Origin: Enhygromyxa salina
Lineage (GTDB): Bacteria; Myxococcota_A; Polyangia; Nannocystales; Nannocystaceae
Length of the DNA stretch: 64,000 bases
Reading direction: 5' to 3'
Assembly (NCBI RefSeq): GCF_002994635.1
Contig: NZ_PVNL01000041.1
Coordinates: 124,001 to 188,000, forward strand
How positions within the stretch are numbered: the first letter of the stretch is position 1; every line of letters starts with the position of its first letter. The notes beneath the pieces are model-generated. The model did no database searches and was not told where the DNA came from. It saw only the letters and a list, made by a program, of their open reading frames with translations. Positions 9,293 to 17,934 of the stretch are shown here, in pieces. The translations under genes were made by a program, and so were the position numbers.

Positions 9293-10402
9293 ATGACCAA
9301 GCGCCTGCTCTTCCCCGCATTTCTCGCCGTCGCTGCGATCGCATCGCTCACCGGTTGCCAACCGGACAACGAGGATCCGGAAATCCGCAAACCGATCAAC
9401 GACGAGTGGGAGGAGGTCGCCTCGCTGCCGGCCGCCCAGTTCCAGCTGCTCAGCGTCGGTGACCGGATCGCGTCGGACAACTTCGCCAACCGCGGCAACA
9501 TCGAGGTCCTCTACAAGGACGGCACCGACAAGATCACGGTCGAGATGCAGCGCTTCACGGTCGCCGAGAATCAGGCGGCCGCCGACCTCGCGTTCGAGAA
9601 GATGCAGTACTGGGGCTACGCGATCTCGACCCCCGAGCCGCCATCAGACGACAACATGGTCGACTCTTGCGCGAACCCCGATCCAGACGTCGTCGACCGG
9701 TGCTACATCCGCGCCTACTACGACGGCCAGTTTCAGCCGGTCCGCGACGGCGCCAACTTCCGGGTCACGATCCCCACCGGCTGGGATGGCGACCTGCTCC
9801 TGGTGACCTCGGACAACCTCGAAGAGGGCATCGACAGCTACCCGGACCGCGGCAACATCACGGTCGACGGCGTCGCTGGCAACCTCGACATCGACCTCGA
9901 CTCGGGCAACGTCCAGGTCCGGATGGACCCGAACACCAAGCACTACGCGGGCTGCGCAAACAACGACACCTGCGTGGAGATGGACTACGCGATGGGCTGT
10001 GGCTGCTCGGAGCCCACGAACATCAACATCGCCAACAAGAAGGGCCAGTCCTCGAACATCACCGTCGACGTCGGCAACCCCGACGCCTGGTACACGATGA
10101 TCCTCGAGAACCGCGGCATCTTCTCGTCCAGCGACGAGTTCGTGTGCAACGCCACGATCGAGTGCGGCGACTTCGGGAACAACTGCATCATCGACCCGGC
10201 GTACGCGGACCTGCCCAACCAGGAGCGGGCCGACGTCAACTACCCGGGCGTCCCGGCGATCGAGGGCGCAGGCATGCGCATCGCGCTGGTCAGCGAGTCG
10301 TGCGCCAACATTCGCTACGTCAACGGGCCGGAAGACTTCGAAACGGACCCGCTGCCCGAGCAAAAGCAGGGCGAGCTGCTTGTTTGCGTGGGGTGCCTTT
10401 GA
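9293..10402 (+). CDS. Secreted lipoprotein with DUF4097-like beta-strand repeats
   Basis: 369 aa from ATG 9293, with CGGAG (9281-9285) 7 nt upstream. Signal peptide MTKRLLFPAFLAVAAIASLTGC gives a lipobox LTGC with Cys22. The mature part has repeated short beta units of the type GNIxVDG.AGNLDIDLDSGNV (about residues 190-215), as in DUF4097/adhesin-like beta-helices, and several Cys pairs (CANNDTC, MGCGCSEP) that may form disulfides in the periplasm or at the surface. Function unknown. The gene is directly followed by a tandem repeat/terminator block. Confidence 0.85.
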   Translation: MTKRLLFPAFLAVAAIASLTGCQPDNEDPEIRKPINDEWEEVASLPAAQFQLLSVGDRIASDNFANRGNIEVLYKDGTDKITVEMQRFTVAENQAAADLAFEKMQYWGYAISTPEPPSDDNMVDSCANPDPDVVDRCYIRAYYDGQFQPVRDGANFRVTIPTGWDGDLLLVTSDNLEEGIDSYPDRGNITVDGVAGNLDIDLDSGNVQVRMDPNTKHYAGCANNDTCVEMDYAMGCGCSEPTNINIANKKGQSSNITVDVGNPDAWYTMILENRGIFSSSDEFVCNATIECGDFGNNCIIDPAYADLPNQERADVNYPGVPAIEGAGMRIALVSESCANIRYVNGPEDFETDPLPEQKQGELLVCVGCL

Positions 10403-10482
10403 GGACCCCCACAGGCGCCTGAGCCTTCGCTCGGGCCCTAGTCGGGACCCCCACAGGCGCCTGGGCCTTCGCTCGGGCCCTT
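10403..10482 (+). repeat. Tandem 38-nt repeat, two copies, 3' flank of lipoprotein gene
   Basis: GGACCCCCACAGGCGCCT followed by a conserved GCCTTCGCTCGGGCCCT occurs at 10403-10440 and again at 10445-10482 (period 42 nt, about two mismatches). Each copy can fold, since GGGCC pairs with GGCCC around TTCGCTCG, and the second copy ends in TTT. It starts immediately after the stop codon. A related arrangement follows the gene ending at 19370. Confidence 0.7.
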
Positions 10483-10492
10483 TGTTCGCGCT

Positions 10493-10557
10493 GGCATGAT
10501 TGGCCCCCTAGGAGGGGGCTCTTGTCTGGGCACCTACTGCCAGCCAGTGGGTGCCCA
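10493..10557 (+). terminator. Terminator-like hairpins (composite block, copy 1)
   Basis: GCCCCCT (10503-10509) pairs with AGGGGGC (10513-10519) around AGG, followed by TCTTGTC. A second perfect 8-bp inverted repeat, TGGGCACC (10527-10534) with GGTGCCCA (10550-10557), follows. The segment GGCATGATTGGCCCCCT through CTGGGCA is nearly identical to 19443-19481. Likely a bidirectional terminator between this gene and the minus-strand ALDH-like gene. Confidence 0.6.
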
Positions 10558-10631
10558 ACTACGTGGTGGTCTTTGGTGGTTGTAGGGGTGGGTTGCTACG
10601 CGGGCTGCTGCGTGGCGGTCGTGGTTGGAGT

Positions 10632-11774
10632 TTAGGGCCTGGGTTCGGGGAGGCCGGGGGGGAGGCGCTCGACGAGGAGGGCGCCGTGGACTTGGCGATC
10701 GCTGCGGCGGAGGGTGAGGTCGCGGGGTTTGCTGCCGAAGCGGAGGTGGCCGTGGCCGCGGGGGGCGAAGTGTTGGAGCAGTCGCTCGGCGCGGGTTTCG
10801 GCGGTGGGGTCGTTGCCGACTGGGTAGATGACGAGGATCGGGCCGTGGAGCGGGGGCTCGTCGGTGGGGAGCTGGTCGTCGGGGATCCGTACGCGGAACA
10901 GGGCGGGGGCCAAGAACGCCAGGCCGGGAGCGTTGGCGCGGCGCAGGCGGCCGCCTGGGCAGATCGTGGTGACTCGGTCGCGGGCTTGCCAGGCGGCGTC
11001 GTCGACCAAGAATTGGTGGGAGCGTGGCTCGTCGACTGGGCCGGCGAAGGCGTGCTCGTCGTCGACGGGGCCCATCTGGGTGCCGACCCAGAGCCGTCGC
11101 AGGTTTCGCTCGAGCCGCTCGCTGGGGCCCACGACGATCACGCGATGGACCACGCGGGGATCGAAGCCGGTTCGGCGCAGGCATGCGCGCGCGAGCACGT
11201 AGGCGGCGAGCTCGTGGTCGGCGTCTCGCTGGATCAGGGCGACCCGCTCGAGCCGCTGGCGAACCCCGATCTGCTGCCAGCTCGCGTGCTCATGATCCAG
11301 GACACCGGGGGGCGAGACGCTGAGCAGCGCCTCGCCGAGGAGGTCGGCCATCTCCTGCAGGATCCGCGACACGCCCGGACACGCGTCGGGCTCGGACTCC
11401 ACGTGCACCCTTCGCCCGCGCCGCAGCGCACGCCAGGCCAACTCGAGCGCCTCGAGTGGTTGCTCGCGCAGCTCGCGAACGAGGGCCGGCTCGCCGCCGT
11501 AGCGATGGAAGCGACGCTCTCGCAGGGCCAGCAGGCGACGCTGCGCCGTGCCGATCTGATCCTCGCGCTCCCACGCGACCATGCCCAGTCGCTCGGCGAG
11601 ATCCTCGGCGAGGCTGTCGGCTGCGAGCGCGACAGCCTCGAGCAGCTCATGCCCGAGCGCGCGTGAGACCGCGGCGATCCGCTCGGGCCGAACTGGATCC
11701 GGTGGACGAGCACCCGCGCCGCTAGCCCCGCTGGGCTGGTCACGGCCCGTGCCCCCGCCACGCTCACTCGACAT
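10632..11774 (-). CDS. Aldehyde-dehydrogenase-like protein (divergent)
   Basis: 380 aa from ATG 11774. The fold resemblance is weak. The C-terminal third has features recalling the ALDH superfamily (VVGPSERLERNLRRLWVGTQMGPV, then ICPGG, then PPLHGPILVIYPV like the E-FGPVL block, and an ending LPPGLPEPRP). The usual catalytic Cys context is not evident, so it could be a non-catalytic or LuxC/proA-like member. The start codon overlaps the stop of the purine nucleoside phosphorylase gene by 11 nt, so the two are probably translated together in one operon with the upstream kinase. Treat the family call as tentative; that the ORF is coding is much surer. Confidence 0.5.
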   Translation of the reverse strand: MSSERGGGTGRDQPSGASGAGARPPDPVRPERIAAVSRALGHELLEAVALAADSLAEDLAERLGMVAWEREDQIGTAQRRLLALRERRFHRYGGEPALVRELREQPLEALELAWRALRRGRRVHVESEPDACPGVSRILQEMADLLGEALLSVSPPGVLDHEHASWQQIGVRQRLERVALIQRDADHELAAYVLARACLRRTGFDPRVVHRVIVVGPSERLERNLRRLWVGTQMGPVDDEHAFAGPVDEPRSHQFLVDDAAWQARDRVTTICPGGRLRRANAPGLAFLAPALFRVRIPDDQLPTDEPPLHGPILVIYPVGNDPTAETRAERLLQHFAPRGHGHLRFGSKPRDLTLRRSDRQVHGALLVERLPPGLPEPRP

Positions 11775-12615
11775 GGGCGCGCAGCAGTGCTCGGACCAAC
11801 GCCGAGAGCCGACTGCGTGCCCGCGCCGACTCCTCTTGGACCTCGAGGTGCGAGAGCGCCTCGCTGCCGGCCGCGTTGGTCACGACCCCGAGCCCGCACG
11901 TTGGGGTGCGGTGAGCGGCGGCGAGCATCGCCTCGTAGGTGGTCGACATCCCGACCACGTCGCCGCCGAGCAGCCGCAGCGCCGCGACCTCGGCCGGGGT
12001 CTCGTACTGCGGCCCGCGAGCGTGGGCGTAGACGACCTCGGGGACCGCTTCGGCGCCGGCTTGCACCTGGGCTTGCAGCTGCGCCCGCAGCTTCGCCGAG
12101 TAGATGTCGGAGCAGTCGACGAACGCGGCACCGCGCAGCGGCGTGGGTCCGAACAGGCCGATCTGATCGCGCAAGCTGACGATCGTGCCGACCCGCAGAT
12201 CGGGGTTGATGCCCCCGACCGCGCACGTCAGCAGCAGCCGCTTGACCCCGAGGCTGAGCACCGCGCCGAGCGGGGCTGTCGCGAGGCTGGCCGGGTGGCC
12301 CTCGTAGGGGTGGATGCGACCGGTCTGCACGCACACGCGCACGCGGGCGTGGCCGTCGGCGGCCGGCAGCTCGCCGAACACCAGCGAGCTTCCATGTCCG
12401 GCGACCGAGGGCGCGGGCAGGCCGAGCTCGGCGAGCGGGATCTCGTGCTGGATCACCAGACCTAGCGCGTGCTCACCAGCTTGATCGACGAGCGGCTTCC
12501 CGATCCCAGAGCCGCCGACGATCATCCAGTCGACGGGCTCGAGCCCAGGTAGCCGTTCACGCAGGGCCCGCTCGCACAGCGCACCTTCGGGATGCCAATT
12601 TGGCTCGAATTGCAT
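11764..12615 (-). CDS. Purine nucleoside phosphorylase (class II, trimeric type)
   Basis: 283 aa from ATG 12615 (MQFEPNW). The frame stays open upstream, but there it overlaps the kinase gene and is not conserved-looking. Motifs of the PNP/MTAP family: VGGSGIG (phosphate site), VCVQTGRIHPYEGH, LLLTCAVGGINPDL (base binding), ARGPQYETPAEV and GMSTTYEAMLAAAH (ribose/phosphate side). It would cleave inosine, guanosine or related nucleosides with phosphate to base and (deoxy)ribose-1-phosphate in cytoplasmic purine salvage. It sits 14 nt after the Ser/Thr kinase gene and overlaps the next gene by 11 nt. Confidence 0.9.
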   Translation of the reverse strand: MQFEPNWHPEGALCERALRERLPGLEPVDWMIVGGSGIGKPLVDQAGEHALGLVIQHEIPLAELGLPAPSVAGHGSSLVFGELPAADGHARVRVCVQTGRIHPYEGHPASLATAPLGAVLSLGVKRLLLTCAVGGINPDLRVGTIVSLRDQIGLFGPTPLRGAAFVDCSDIYSAKLRAQLQAQVQAGAEAVPEVVYAHARGPQYETPAEVAALRLLGGDVVGMSTTYEAMLAAAHRTPTCGLGVVTNAAGSEALSHLEVQEESARARSRLSALVRALLRAHVE

Positions 12616-12629
12616 GGGGACTCGGGAGC

Positions 12630-13673
12630 TTAGTTCACCATCAACATCACGCCCAGCGAGACGACCACGCCGATCACGATGCCGATCACGATCGCCAGGA
12701 CCCAGGTCTTCTGGCTCGCGGACGGGGCAGCCTCTGCGGCGCGGACGTCCTCGGCTTTCGAGGCGGCCTGCTCTGCAGCCGCTGGCGGGGCCTCGGTGAT
12801 GACCTCGACCGCGGCGTGGCGCGGGGGGATCTGTCCGCCGATCCGCCCGATGATCGCGGGCAGCTCGTCGATCAACTCTTCGAGGGATGGCCGTACGTCC
12901 GGCCGCCGGCTCATCATGCGGCGGCACAGATCACTGAGCGGCTCGTCGAACCCGGCGATCTGGGTCTTGAGCACCGGTCGCTCGGCCTTGAGGTGACGAC
13001 GGACCACCGCGGTGTAGTGGTCGTCGCTGCCGCCCTTGCGAAACGGCGGGCTGCCCGTGCACATGTGGTAGAGCGAACAGCCGAGCGCGTACACGTCGGC
13101 GCTCGAGTCCACGTCTTCGCCCATGGCCTGCTCGGGCGCGAGGTAGTCGGGGGTGCCCACGAACACGCCGGTCGCCGTGATCGACAGGTCTTCCTGGAGG
13201 GCCTTGGCGAGCCCGAAGTCGGTGACCTTGACCTCGCCGGCCTTGGTCACGACCAGGTTCGAGGGCTTCACGTCGCGGTGTACGACACCCGCGCGCTTGG
13301 CCTCGAGCAGGCCGACCGAGGCCTGGCGCACGACCTCGGCCGCGTCACCGGGCACCAGCGGGCCGTTCTTCTTGATCGCGCCGCCGATGTCCTCGCCGTC
13401 GAGGAACTCCATGGCCAGGTAGGGCCGGCCCTCGAACTCGCCGATGAAGTAGACCTGAACCACGTTGATGTGGTTCATGGCCGCCAACGACCGGCCCTCC
13501 CGGAGGAAGCGTTCTTTAAATTCGGAGGACTCCTGGTGCTTTCGCCCAAGGACCTTCAGGGCCACTCGACGTCCGAGGTTTGGGTCACGGCCTTCGTAGA
13601 CCTCGCCCATCGCCCCTTTACCCAGCAAACCCTGGATCTGGTAGTGGCCGATCTTCTCGGGCACCCGCGCCAT
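12630..13673 (-). CDS. Membrane-anchored eukaryotic-type Ser/Thr protein kinase
   Basis: 347 aa from ATG 13673 (MARVPEKIGHYQI); an ATG six codons upstream (13691) is equally possible. A complete kinase domain: glycine loop LGKGAMGEV (18-26), ATP-binding Lys40 in VALKVL, catalytic Asp134 in HRDVKPSN, DFG at 152-154, and APEQ. A short linker and one C-terminal transmembrane helix (about 322-345) follow; no extracellular sensor domain is present after it. Such kinases are abundant in myxobacteria. A near-consensus sigma-70 promoter lies upstream (13831-13858), and the kinase leads an operon with PNP and the ALDH-like gene; co-regulation with purine salvage is an inference from spacing only. Confidence 0.93.
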   Translation of the reverse strand: MARVPEKIGHYQIQGLLGKGAMGEVYEGRDPNLGRRVALKVLGRKHQESSEFKERFLREGRSLAAMNHINVVQVYFIGEFEGRPYLAMEFLDGEDIGGAIKKNGPLVPGDAAEVVRQASVGLLEAKRAGVVHRDVKPSNLVVTKAGEVKVTDFGLAKALQEDLSITATGVFVGTPDYLAPEQAMGEDVDSSADVYALGCSLYHMCTGSPPFRKGGSDDHYTAVVRRHLKAERPVLKTQIAGFDEPLSDLCRRMMSRRPDVRPSLEELIDELPAIIGRIGGQIPPRHAAVEVITEAPPAAAEQAASKAEDVRAAEAAPSASQKTWVLAIVIGIVIGVVVSLGVMLMVN

Positions 13674-13830
13674 GCGGCGAGAACCTATCATGGGAAGGGC
13701 ACGCCGCCCATCGCCCGCCGCGCCACCACCCCCAGGAGCGTGCTTGACACGGGCAAGTGAGCGCATCACACGCGTAGTCCCGGGTCCCGCCGTCGGTGAG
13801 CGGACTCGGTCATTGTCGTGTATCCATATG

Positions 13831-13858
13831 ATTATATTGATGTTTTGGTGATTGTGAA
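13831..13858 (-). promoter_or_regulatory. Sigma-70-type promoter for kinase operon
   Basis: On the minus strand TTCACA (13858-13853) and a perfect TATAAT (13836-13831) are separated by 16 nt in an AT-rich island inside otherwise GC-rich DNA. It would give a leader of roughly 130-150 nt before the kinase start. Few places in this window match the consensus this well. Confidence 0.6.
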
Positions 13859-14137
13859 CGCCCCGGGGGAGCGAGCGGACTGCGCTCGGGGCCCATGATC
13901 CCGACGAGATCAACCCAGCCGTCGAAGCGGTGGCATGCTGGCCGGGCTCCCCTTGCCGGGCGGTGCAGGGCGGGCGACGGTGGGCGGCCCGCGACGAGGG
14001 TTGGACAAGACCGCCTGCCCAAGCCGTGACCGGCGGGTCCACCTCGGCCTCGGCCTCGGGCTTGGCTGCGGACCTCGACAGCGAACGTAGGCACGGGGTC
14101 TTGGCACCGGCCGCTCACACGGGATCTCACCGCAGCC
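13859..14137. other. Intergenic region upstream of dnaB
   Basis: About 280 nt between the minus-strand promoter and dnaB. GC-rich, with no convincing ORF or motif. It presumably carries the dnaB promoter; a minor plus-strand candidate TTGTCG/TATATT at 13813-13839 has a short 15-nt spacer. Confidence 0.3.
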
Positions 14138-15592
14138 ATGGCTCAGCACCGAACGCTCCCCCATCGTCCCGAAGCCGAGAACGCGGTGCTCGGCGGGATC
14201 CTTCTGCGCGGCCGCGAGGCGCTCAACGATGTGCTCGAGCACATCACCGAGGAAGATTTCTACCAGCCCCGGGCCCAGGCCGTGTTCCGGGCCATGCGGA
14301 TCCTCGAAGAGCGCGGCGAGCCGATCGACGTGATCACCCTCGAGGCCCAGCTGCGTCGCACGGGCGAGCTCGAGCTCGTAGGCGGGATCGAGGGCCTGGC
14401 CCGCCTCGATCGCTTCGCCACCGCGCACAACATCAAGGCCCACGCCGAGCTGATCCTCGAGTCGGCCCAGGTCCGCAACCTCGTCGTCGCGACCCGCGAG
14501 ATCGCGGAAGAGGGCATGGAGGAGGTCGAGGATCCCAAGGCCTACATCGACACCGCCGAGCAGCGGGTCCTCAAGGTCAACGAGCGCGGCCGCAAGAGCA
14601 CCTACCGCAGCTCCCGCGAGCTGATGCTCGAGGTGTTCCAGGGCATCACCGAGCGCCAGCGCCAGACCGATCCGATCACTGGGATCTCGACCGGCTTCAC
14701 CCAGATGGACGAGATGACCGCCGGGTTGCAGCCCAGCGATCTGATCATCCTGGCCGCGCGCCCGTCCATGGGCAAGACCGCGTTCGCCCTCAACCTGGCC
14801 CAAAACGCGTGCATCCTCCCGGCCAAGTTCGCCAACGCGCCGCCCGAGCAGCGGCCGGGTCGGTTTCCCGTGCTGTTCTTCTCGCTCGAGATGGGCGCGA
14901 CCCAGCTGATCGAGCGCGTGCTGTGCAGCGAGGCCCGGGTCGACTACGCGCAGCTGCGTCGCGGCGGCCGCATGATGGAGCAGGACTTTCGCGGGCTGAT
15001 CGCCGCCGCGGACCGCATCTCCAACGCGCCGCTCTATATTGATGACTCGGCGGCGCCCAGCATCCTCGAGATCCGCGCCCGCTCCCGCCGCTGGCGAGAC
15101 GACCGCTCGATCTTCCCCGAGCCCGACCCCGAAGATCCCAACGCCAACCACAAGGGCCTGGGCCTGGTCATGATCGACTACCTCCAGCTCGCGCGCGGCG
15201 GCAAGGCCCGCTACGACTCGCGCGAGCAGGAGATCTCAGAGATCTCTCGCGGGCTCAAGGCCCTGGCCAAGGAGCTCAAGGTCCCCGTCATCGCGCTCTC
15301 GCAGCTCAACCGCGCGGTCGACTCGCGCGCGGATCACCGACCACAGCTGTCGGACTTGCGCGAGTCCGGCGCGATCGAGCAGGACGCCGACGTGATCATG
15401 TTCATCTACCGTGAAGAGCGCTACCTCAACGCCGACACCCCCGAAGAGAAGCGGCGCGAGGTCGAGAACAAGGCCGAGATCATCATCGGCAAGCAGCGCA
15501 ACGGGCCGATCGGGACGGTGCACCTCACGTTCATGAAGAAGCACACCCGGTTCGAGAACCCGGCGCCCGACTACGAACCTGCTAGTTACTAG
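14138..15592 (+). CDS. dnaB: Replicative DNA helicase DnaB
   Basis: 484 aa from ATG 14138 (MAQHRTLPHRPEAENAVLGG). The N-terminal domain (about 5-110) has the typical AE.AVLGGILL start and the primase-contacting helices. The RecA-like C-terminal domain has Walker A RPSMGKTAF with Lys213, Walker B VMIDYLQLA, the ALSQLNRAVDSR motif and the arginine-finger region KQRNGP. It unwinds DNA at the replication fork as a hexamer. Full length, with no intein. A somewhat longer loop (about 313-345, with PEPDPEDPNANHKG) sits before Walker B. Single gene, read away from the kinase operon. Confidence 0.97.
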   Translation: MAQHRTLPHRPEAENAVLGGILLRGREALNDVLEHITEEDFYQPRAQAVFRAMRILEERGEPIDVITLEAQLRRTGELELVGGIEGLARLDRFATAHNIKAHAELILESAQVRNLVVATREIAEEGMEEVEDPKAYIDTAEQRVLKVNERGRKSTYRSSRELMLEVFQGITERQRQTDPITGISTGFTQMDEMTAGLQPSDLIILAARPSMGKTAFALNLAQNACILPAKFANAPPEQRPGRFPVLFFSLEMGATQLIERVLCSEARVDYAQLRRGGRMMEQDFRGLIAAADRISNAPLYIDDSAAPSILEIRARSRRWRDDRSIFPEPDPEDPNANHKGLGLVMIDYLQLARGGKARYDSREQEISEISRGLKALAKELKVPVIALSQLNRAVDSRADHRPQLSDLRESGAIEQDADVIMFIYREERYLNADTPEEKRREVENKAEIIIGKQRNGPIGTVHLTFMKKHTRFENPAPDYEPASY

Positions 15593-15725
15593 CGCCGCGG
15601 GCTTGATCGACGACATTTGTTCTTGCCGGTCGACGACAACTAGAGCTGCCGGTGCGCGAATTCTGCGTTGACTCTGCGGTACGCATCAGGGGTTCGTGCG
15701 GTGGTAGGCTGCGGTCCTTCGAGCG

Positions 15726-16906
15726 ATGGGCGGTCGATCTGCGGAAGTGTTCCTGGCCCTGGGTCTCGCTGGCTGCGAGCCCGCGCTGACTCAGACCGAG
15801 CCACCAGCACCAGCACCAGCACCCGCTCCGGCACCCTGCCAGGTGGACGCGCGAGAGCTCGAGGGCCTGCGCGCGGAGCTTCGGGAGGTCGCCGCCGAGC
15901 TCGAGAAGGACAACCCCGAAAACACCCGACGCGCGACCACTCGCATGGCGGCGCTGCTGGAGCACCCCGCGTTTTTCACTCGAGAGGGTCGGCCGGCGGT
16001 CGTCATGTCGACCCAGCCGCGCGCCATCGTCGATTGGTGGCATCGAGGCGGAGAGTCGAGGACGGAACACTGGCTCGACCGGTCCGCGACGCGCACGGAG
16101 ATTCCACCGGGCGTGCGCTCCGTGATCGACCCGGACACGGTCCCGGCCGAAATCTTGTGCGCGAGCGCCAACTGTGATCCTCTTGCGTCGGGCTTCATCA
16201 ACACGGTCGTCGCCTGGGTCTGAAGCTCGAGGCCAACGAGCGCCGCCGCTACTTTTATGATGAGTCTACGGGCGGCAATTCACGCCAGCATGAATGTAAC
16301 GATGCAAGCAACGCGGCCGCGTGGCTCAGCTGTCTCTCGTTCTGGAGGTCCGCACAGGCGGAGCTCCCGCTGGGCGACTATCGGTTCCCGACTTCGGGCT
16401 GGCTGTTCGCGGAGCTCGGCGGAATGTTGGTACCCGAGTGCCCGACCTACTACGGCTTGAACCTGGAGACCGGAGAGATGCTCTCGGCCAGCGAATGCGA
16501 AGTGCGCCGCGGGCACGGCAGCGTCGAGCGGTTTCGTGAATTCGCGCTGGTGGCCTTGCTGTCCGGGCAAGCCGAGGAGGTCGCCCAATTTCAGGCTCTC
16601 GACGCGCCCCCGGGGCTCGATCTGAGTGGAACCTGCTCGCTCGACAGCGCGCCGGGGCCTCGAATCAGCACCTCGGCCCACGATCGGCTGTATTATTGGT
16701 GGTGGCGCGAGGGGAGCATCGTAGCCAAGGGCGTCCGCAAGCCCACGTCATACGAGGAGCCCGCGAGCGGGTTGGCGGACAAGCTGCTGCGCGTGGCGGT
16801 ATATACGGTCGTCGAGGGAGAGGTCGCGCTCCCCCATCACGCCCAGGCGCCGGACGATGATGAACGGCTCTCGGAGCTGCTCGCCACACTCGCATCGCAG
16901 GGTTAG
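15726..16906 (+). pseudogene. Frameshifted lipoprotein gene (hypothetical)
   Basis: ATG 15726 opens a lipoprotein-like product (MGGRSAEVFLALGLAGC, then a Pro-Ala linker and a coiled-coil-like segment) that stops at 16223. In the other frame coding continues from about 16178 (HGRRLGLKLEANERRRYFYDE) to 16906. The downstream frame has a TGA at 16175, so the break lies between 16178 and 16220. Restoring one missing base there gives a single protein of about 390 aa. A stop at 15705 fixes the start region. No slippery heptamer is visible, so a one-base deletion or sequencing error is likelier than programmed frameshifting. No family recognised. Confidence 0.6.
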
Positions 16907-17093
16907 GCGCCCGGGGAAGAGCTCCGGCGCACGTGTTCTCATCACGGGGTCTTTTTTCGGGGAGCTTCTTGTCGCACCAGTCCTCGATCTTCTTCGGCGC
17001 CTCGCCAGCGCGCCAGGCTGCAGCAGCGCCGCGCCAGTGTGCAGGAGCGAGGTGTAGCCGCCGGCAGGCGCCCACCGGGTGCAAATCTCATGT

Positions 17094-17549
17094 ATGAGTT
17101 CACTGGCCATGACAGACACCAGGGACGACTTCAGCAGCTTCGCCGAGACCGCGCACATGTTCTTCGGGATCGACGCGCCCTTCGTGATGATCCGTGAGGA
17201 GCTCGAGAAGATGTTCTGCCAGCAGGTCCCGGACTCGCGGATCAACTCGATTACCTGCGATGGTGAGCCGAAGTTCCTGACGCTCGGGCGGCGGGCTGAG
17301 CCCGACGCGGAGCAGGTCGTGGTCACCCACTACGGGGTCTGCTTTCAATGCACGATCGACATCGAGACCAACGAACATCACGAGCCGGCGCTGCGCTGCA
17401 CGATGACCCTCGCGTTCGGTGATATTGATAAATCAGGCGAGGAGCGCATGCAGGCGTGGATGAATCTGCATGACGACGCGGACCCGGCATTTGATGAAGA
17501 GGTGTTCAAGCAGAAGTTTCTGGGATTTCGTGATCGGGCGTCTGCCTGA
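17094..17549 (+). CDS. Hypothetical cytoplasmic protein
   Basis: 151 aa from ATG 17094; GTG 17079 and ATG 17109 are alternative starts. There is no signal peptide or membrane segment. The composition is acidic with several Cys and Met (EKMFCQQVPDSR, YGVCFQCTIDIET, LRCTMTLAFGDID) and a mixed alpha/beta pattern. CFQC could bind a metal, but a single CxxC is weak evidence. I do not recognise the family. It follows the frameshifted gene on the same strand after about 190 nt that hold nothing clear except a possible minus-strand gene remnant. Confidence 0.55.
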   Translation: MSSLAMTDTRDDFSSFAETAHMFFGIDAPFVMIREELEKMFCQQVPDSRINSITCDGEPKFLTLGRRAEPDAEQVVVTHYGVCFQCTIDIETNEHHEPALRCTMTLAFGDIDKSGEERMQAWMNLHDDADPAFDEEVFKQKFLGFRDRASA

Positions 17550-17589
17550 CGGGACCGACCCTGGAATTCATCCCAGATAGGCGCTGTGG

Positions 17590-17934
17590 GTGAGCGTGAC
17601 CAGAAGTATCGGCGTTGGGCGTCGACGCGTCGTGTTCCTCGCGATCGGGCTGCTCGTGTTGGCGGTGGTGGGTGGGGTGTCGACGTGGCTGTGTGTAGCT
17701 GCCGACCGGGATGAGCAGGATGAGCAGGATGACCAGGATGATTGGCCGTGTAGTGGCGGTCCCAATTGCGAGCTGAGGCAGAAGATTCGTGGTGTAGCGG
17801 CCTACGCGCTCCAGCTCTCCGACACTGAGCCCCGGACGGACCCTCCGCTGCGAGGGGCTGCGAGCCCATTTCCTGCGCTCGCGCGGGGAATCACGTTGCG
17901 CAGAATCGAAGAGTCGGGTTCAATGGTCGCGTGA
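17590..17934 (+). CDS. Possible small single-pass membrane protein
   Basis: 114 aa from GTG 17590: a basic start (RRR), one strong hydrophobic helix (about residues 14-37, VVFLAIGLLVLAVVGGVSTWL), then an acidic DEQDEQDDQDD stretch encoded by short repeats and a Cys pair. Its stop overlaps the GTG start of the next gene by 4 nt (17931-17934), suggesting coupling. No homology recognised, and the C-terminal third could be non-coding in character. Confidence 0.35.
   Translation: MSVTRSIGVGRRRVVFLAIGLLVLAVVGGVSTWLCVAADRDEQDEQDDQDDWPCSGGPNCELRQKIRGVAAYALQLSDTEPRTDPPLRGAASPFPALARGITLRRIEESGSMVA

Noticed and set aside
15726..16906. Programmed ribosomal frameshifting
   Set aside because: No slippery heptamer or downstream structure seen at 16178-16220; an indel is simpler.
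16907..17084. Minus-strand gene fragment (GEAPKKIEDWCDKKLPEKRP)
   Set aside because: Looks protein-like for about 20 residues, but there is no complete ORF or family; may be a remnant, too weak to list.
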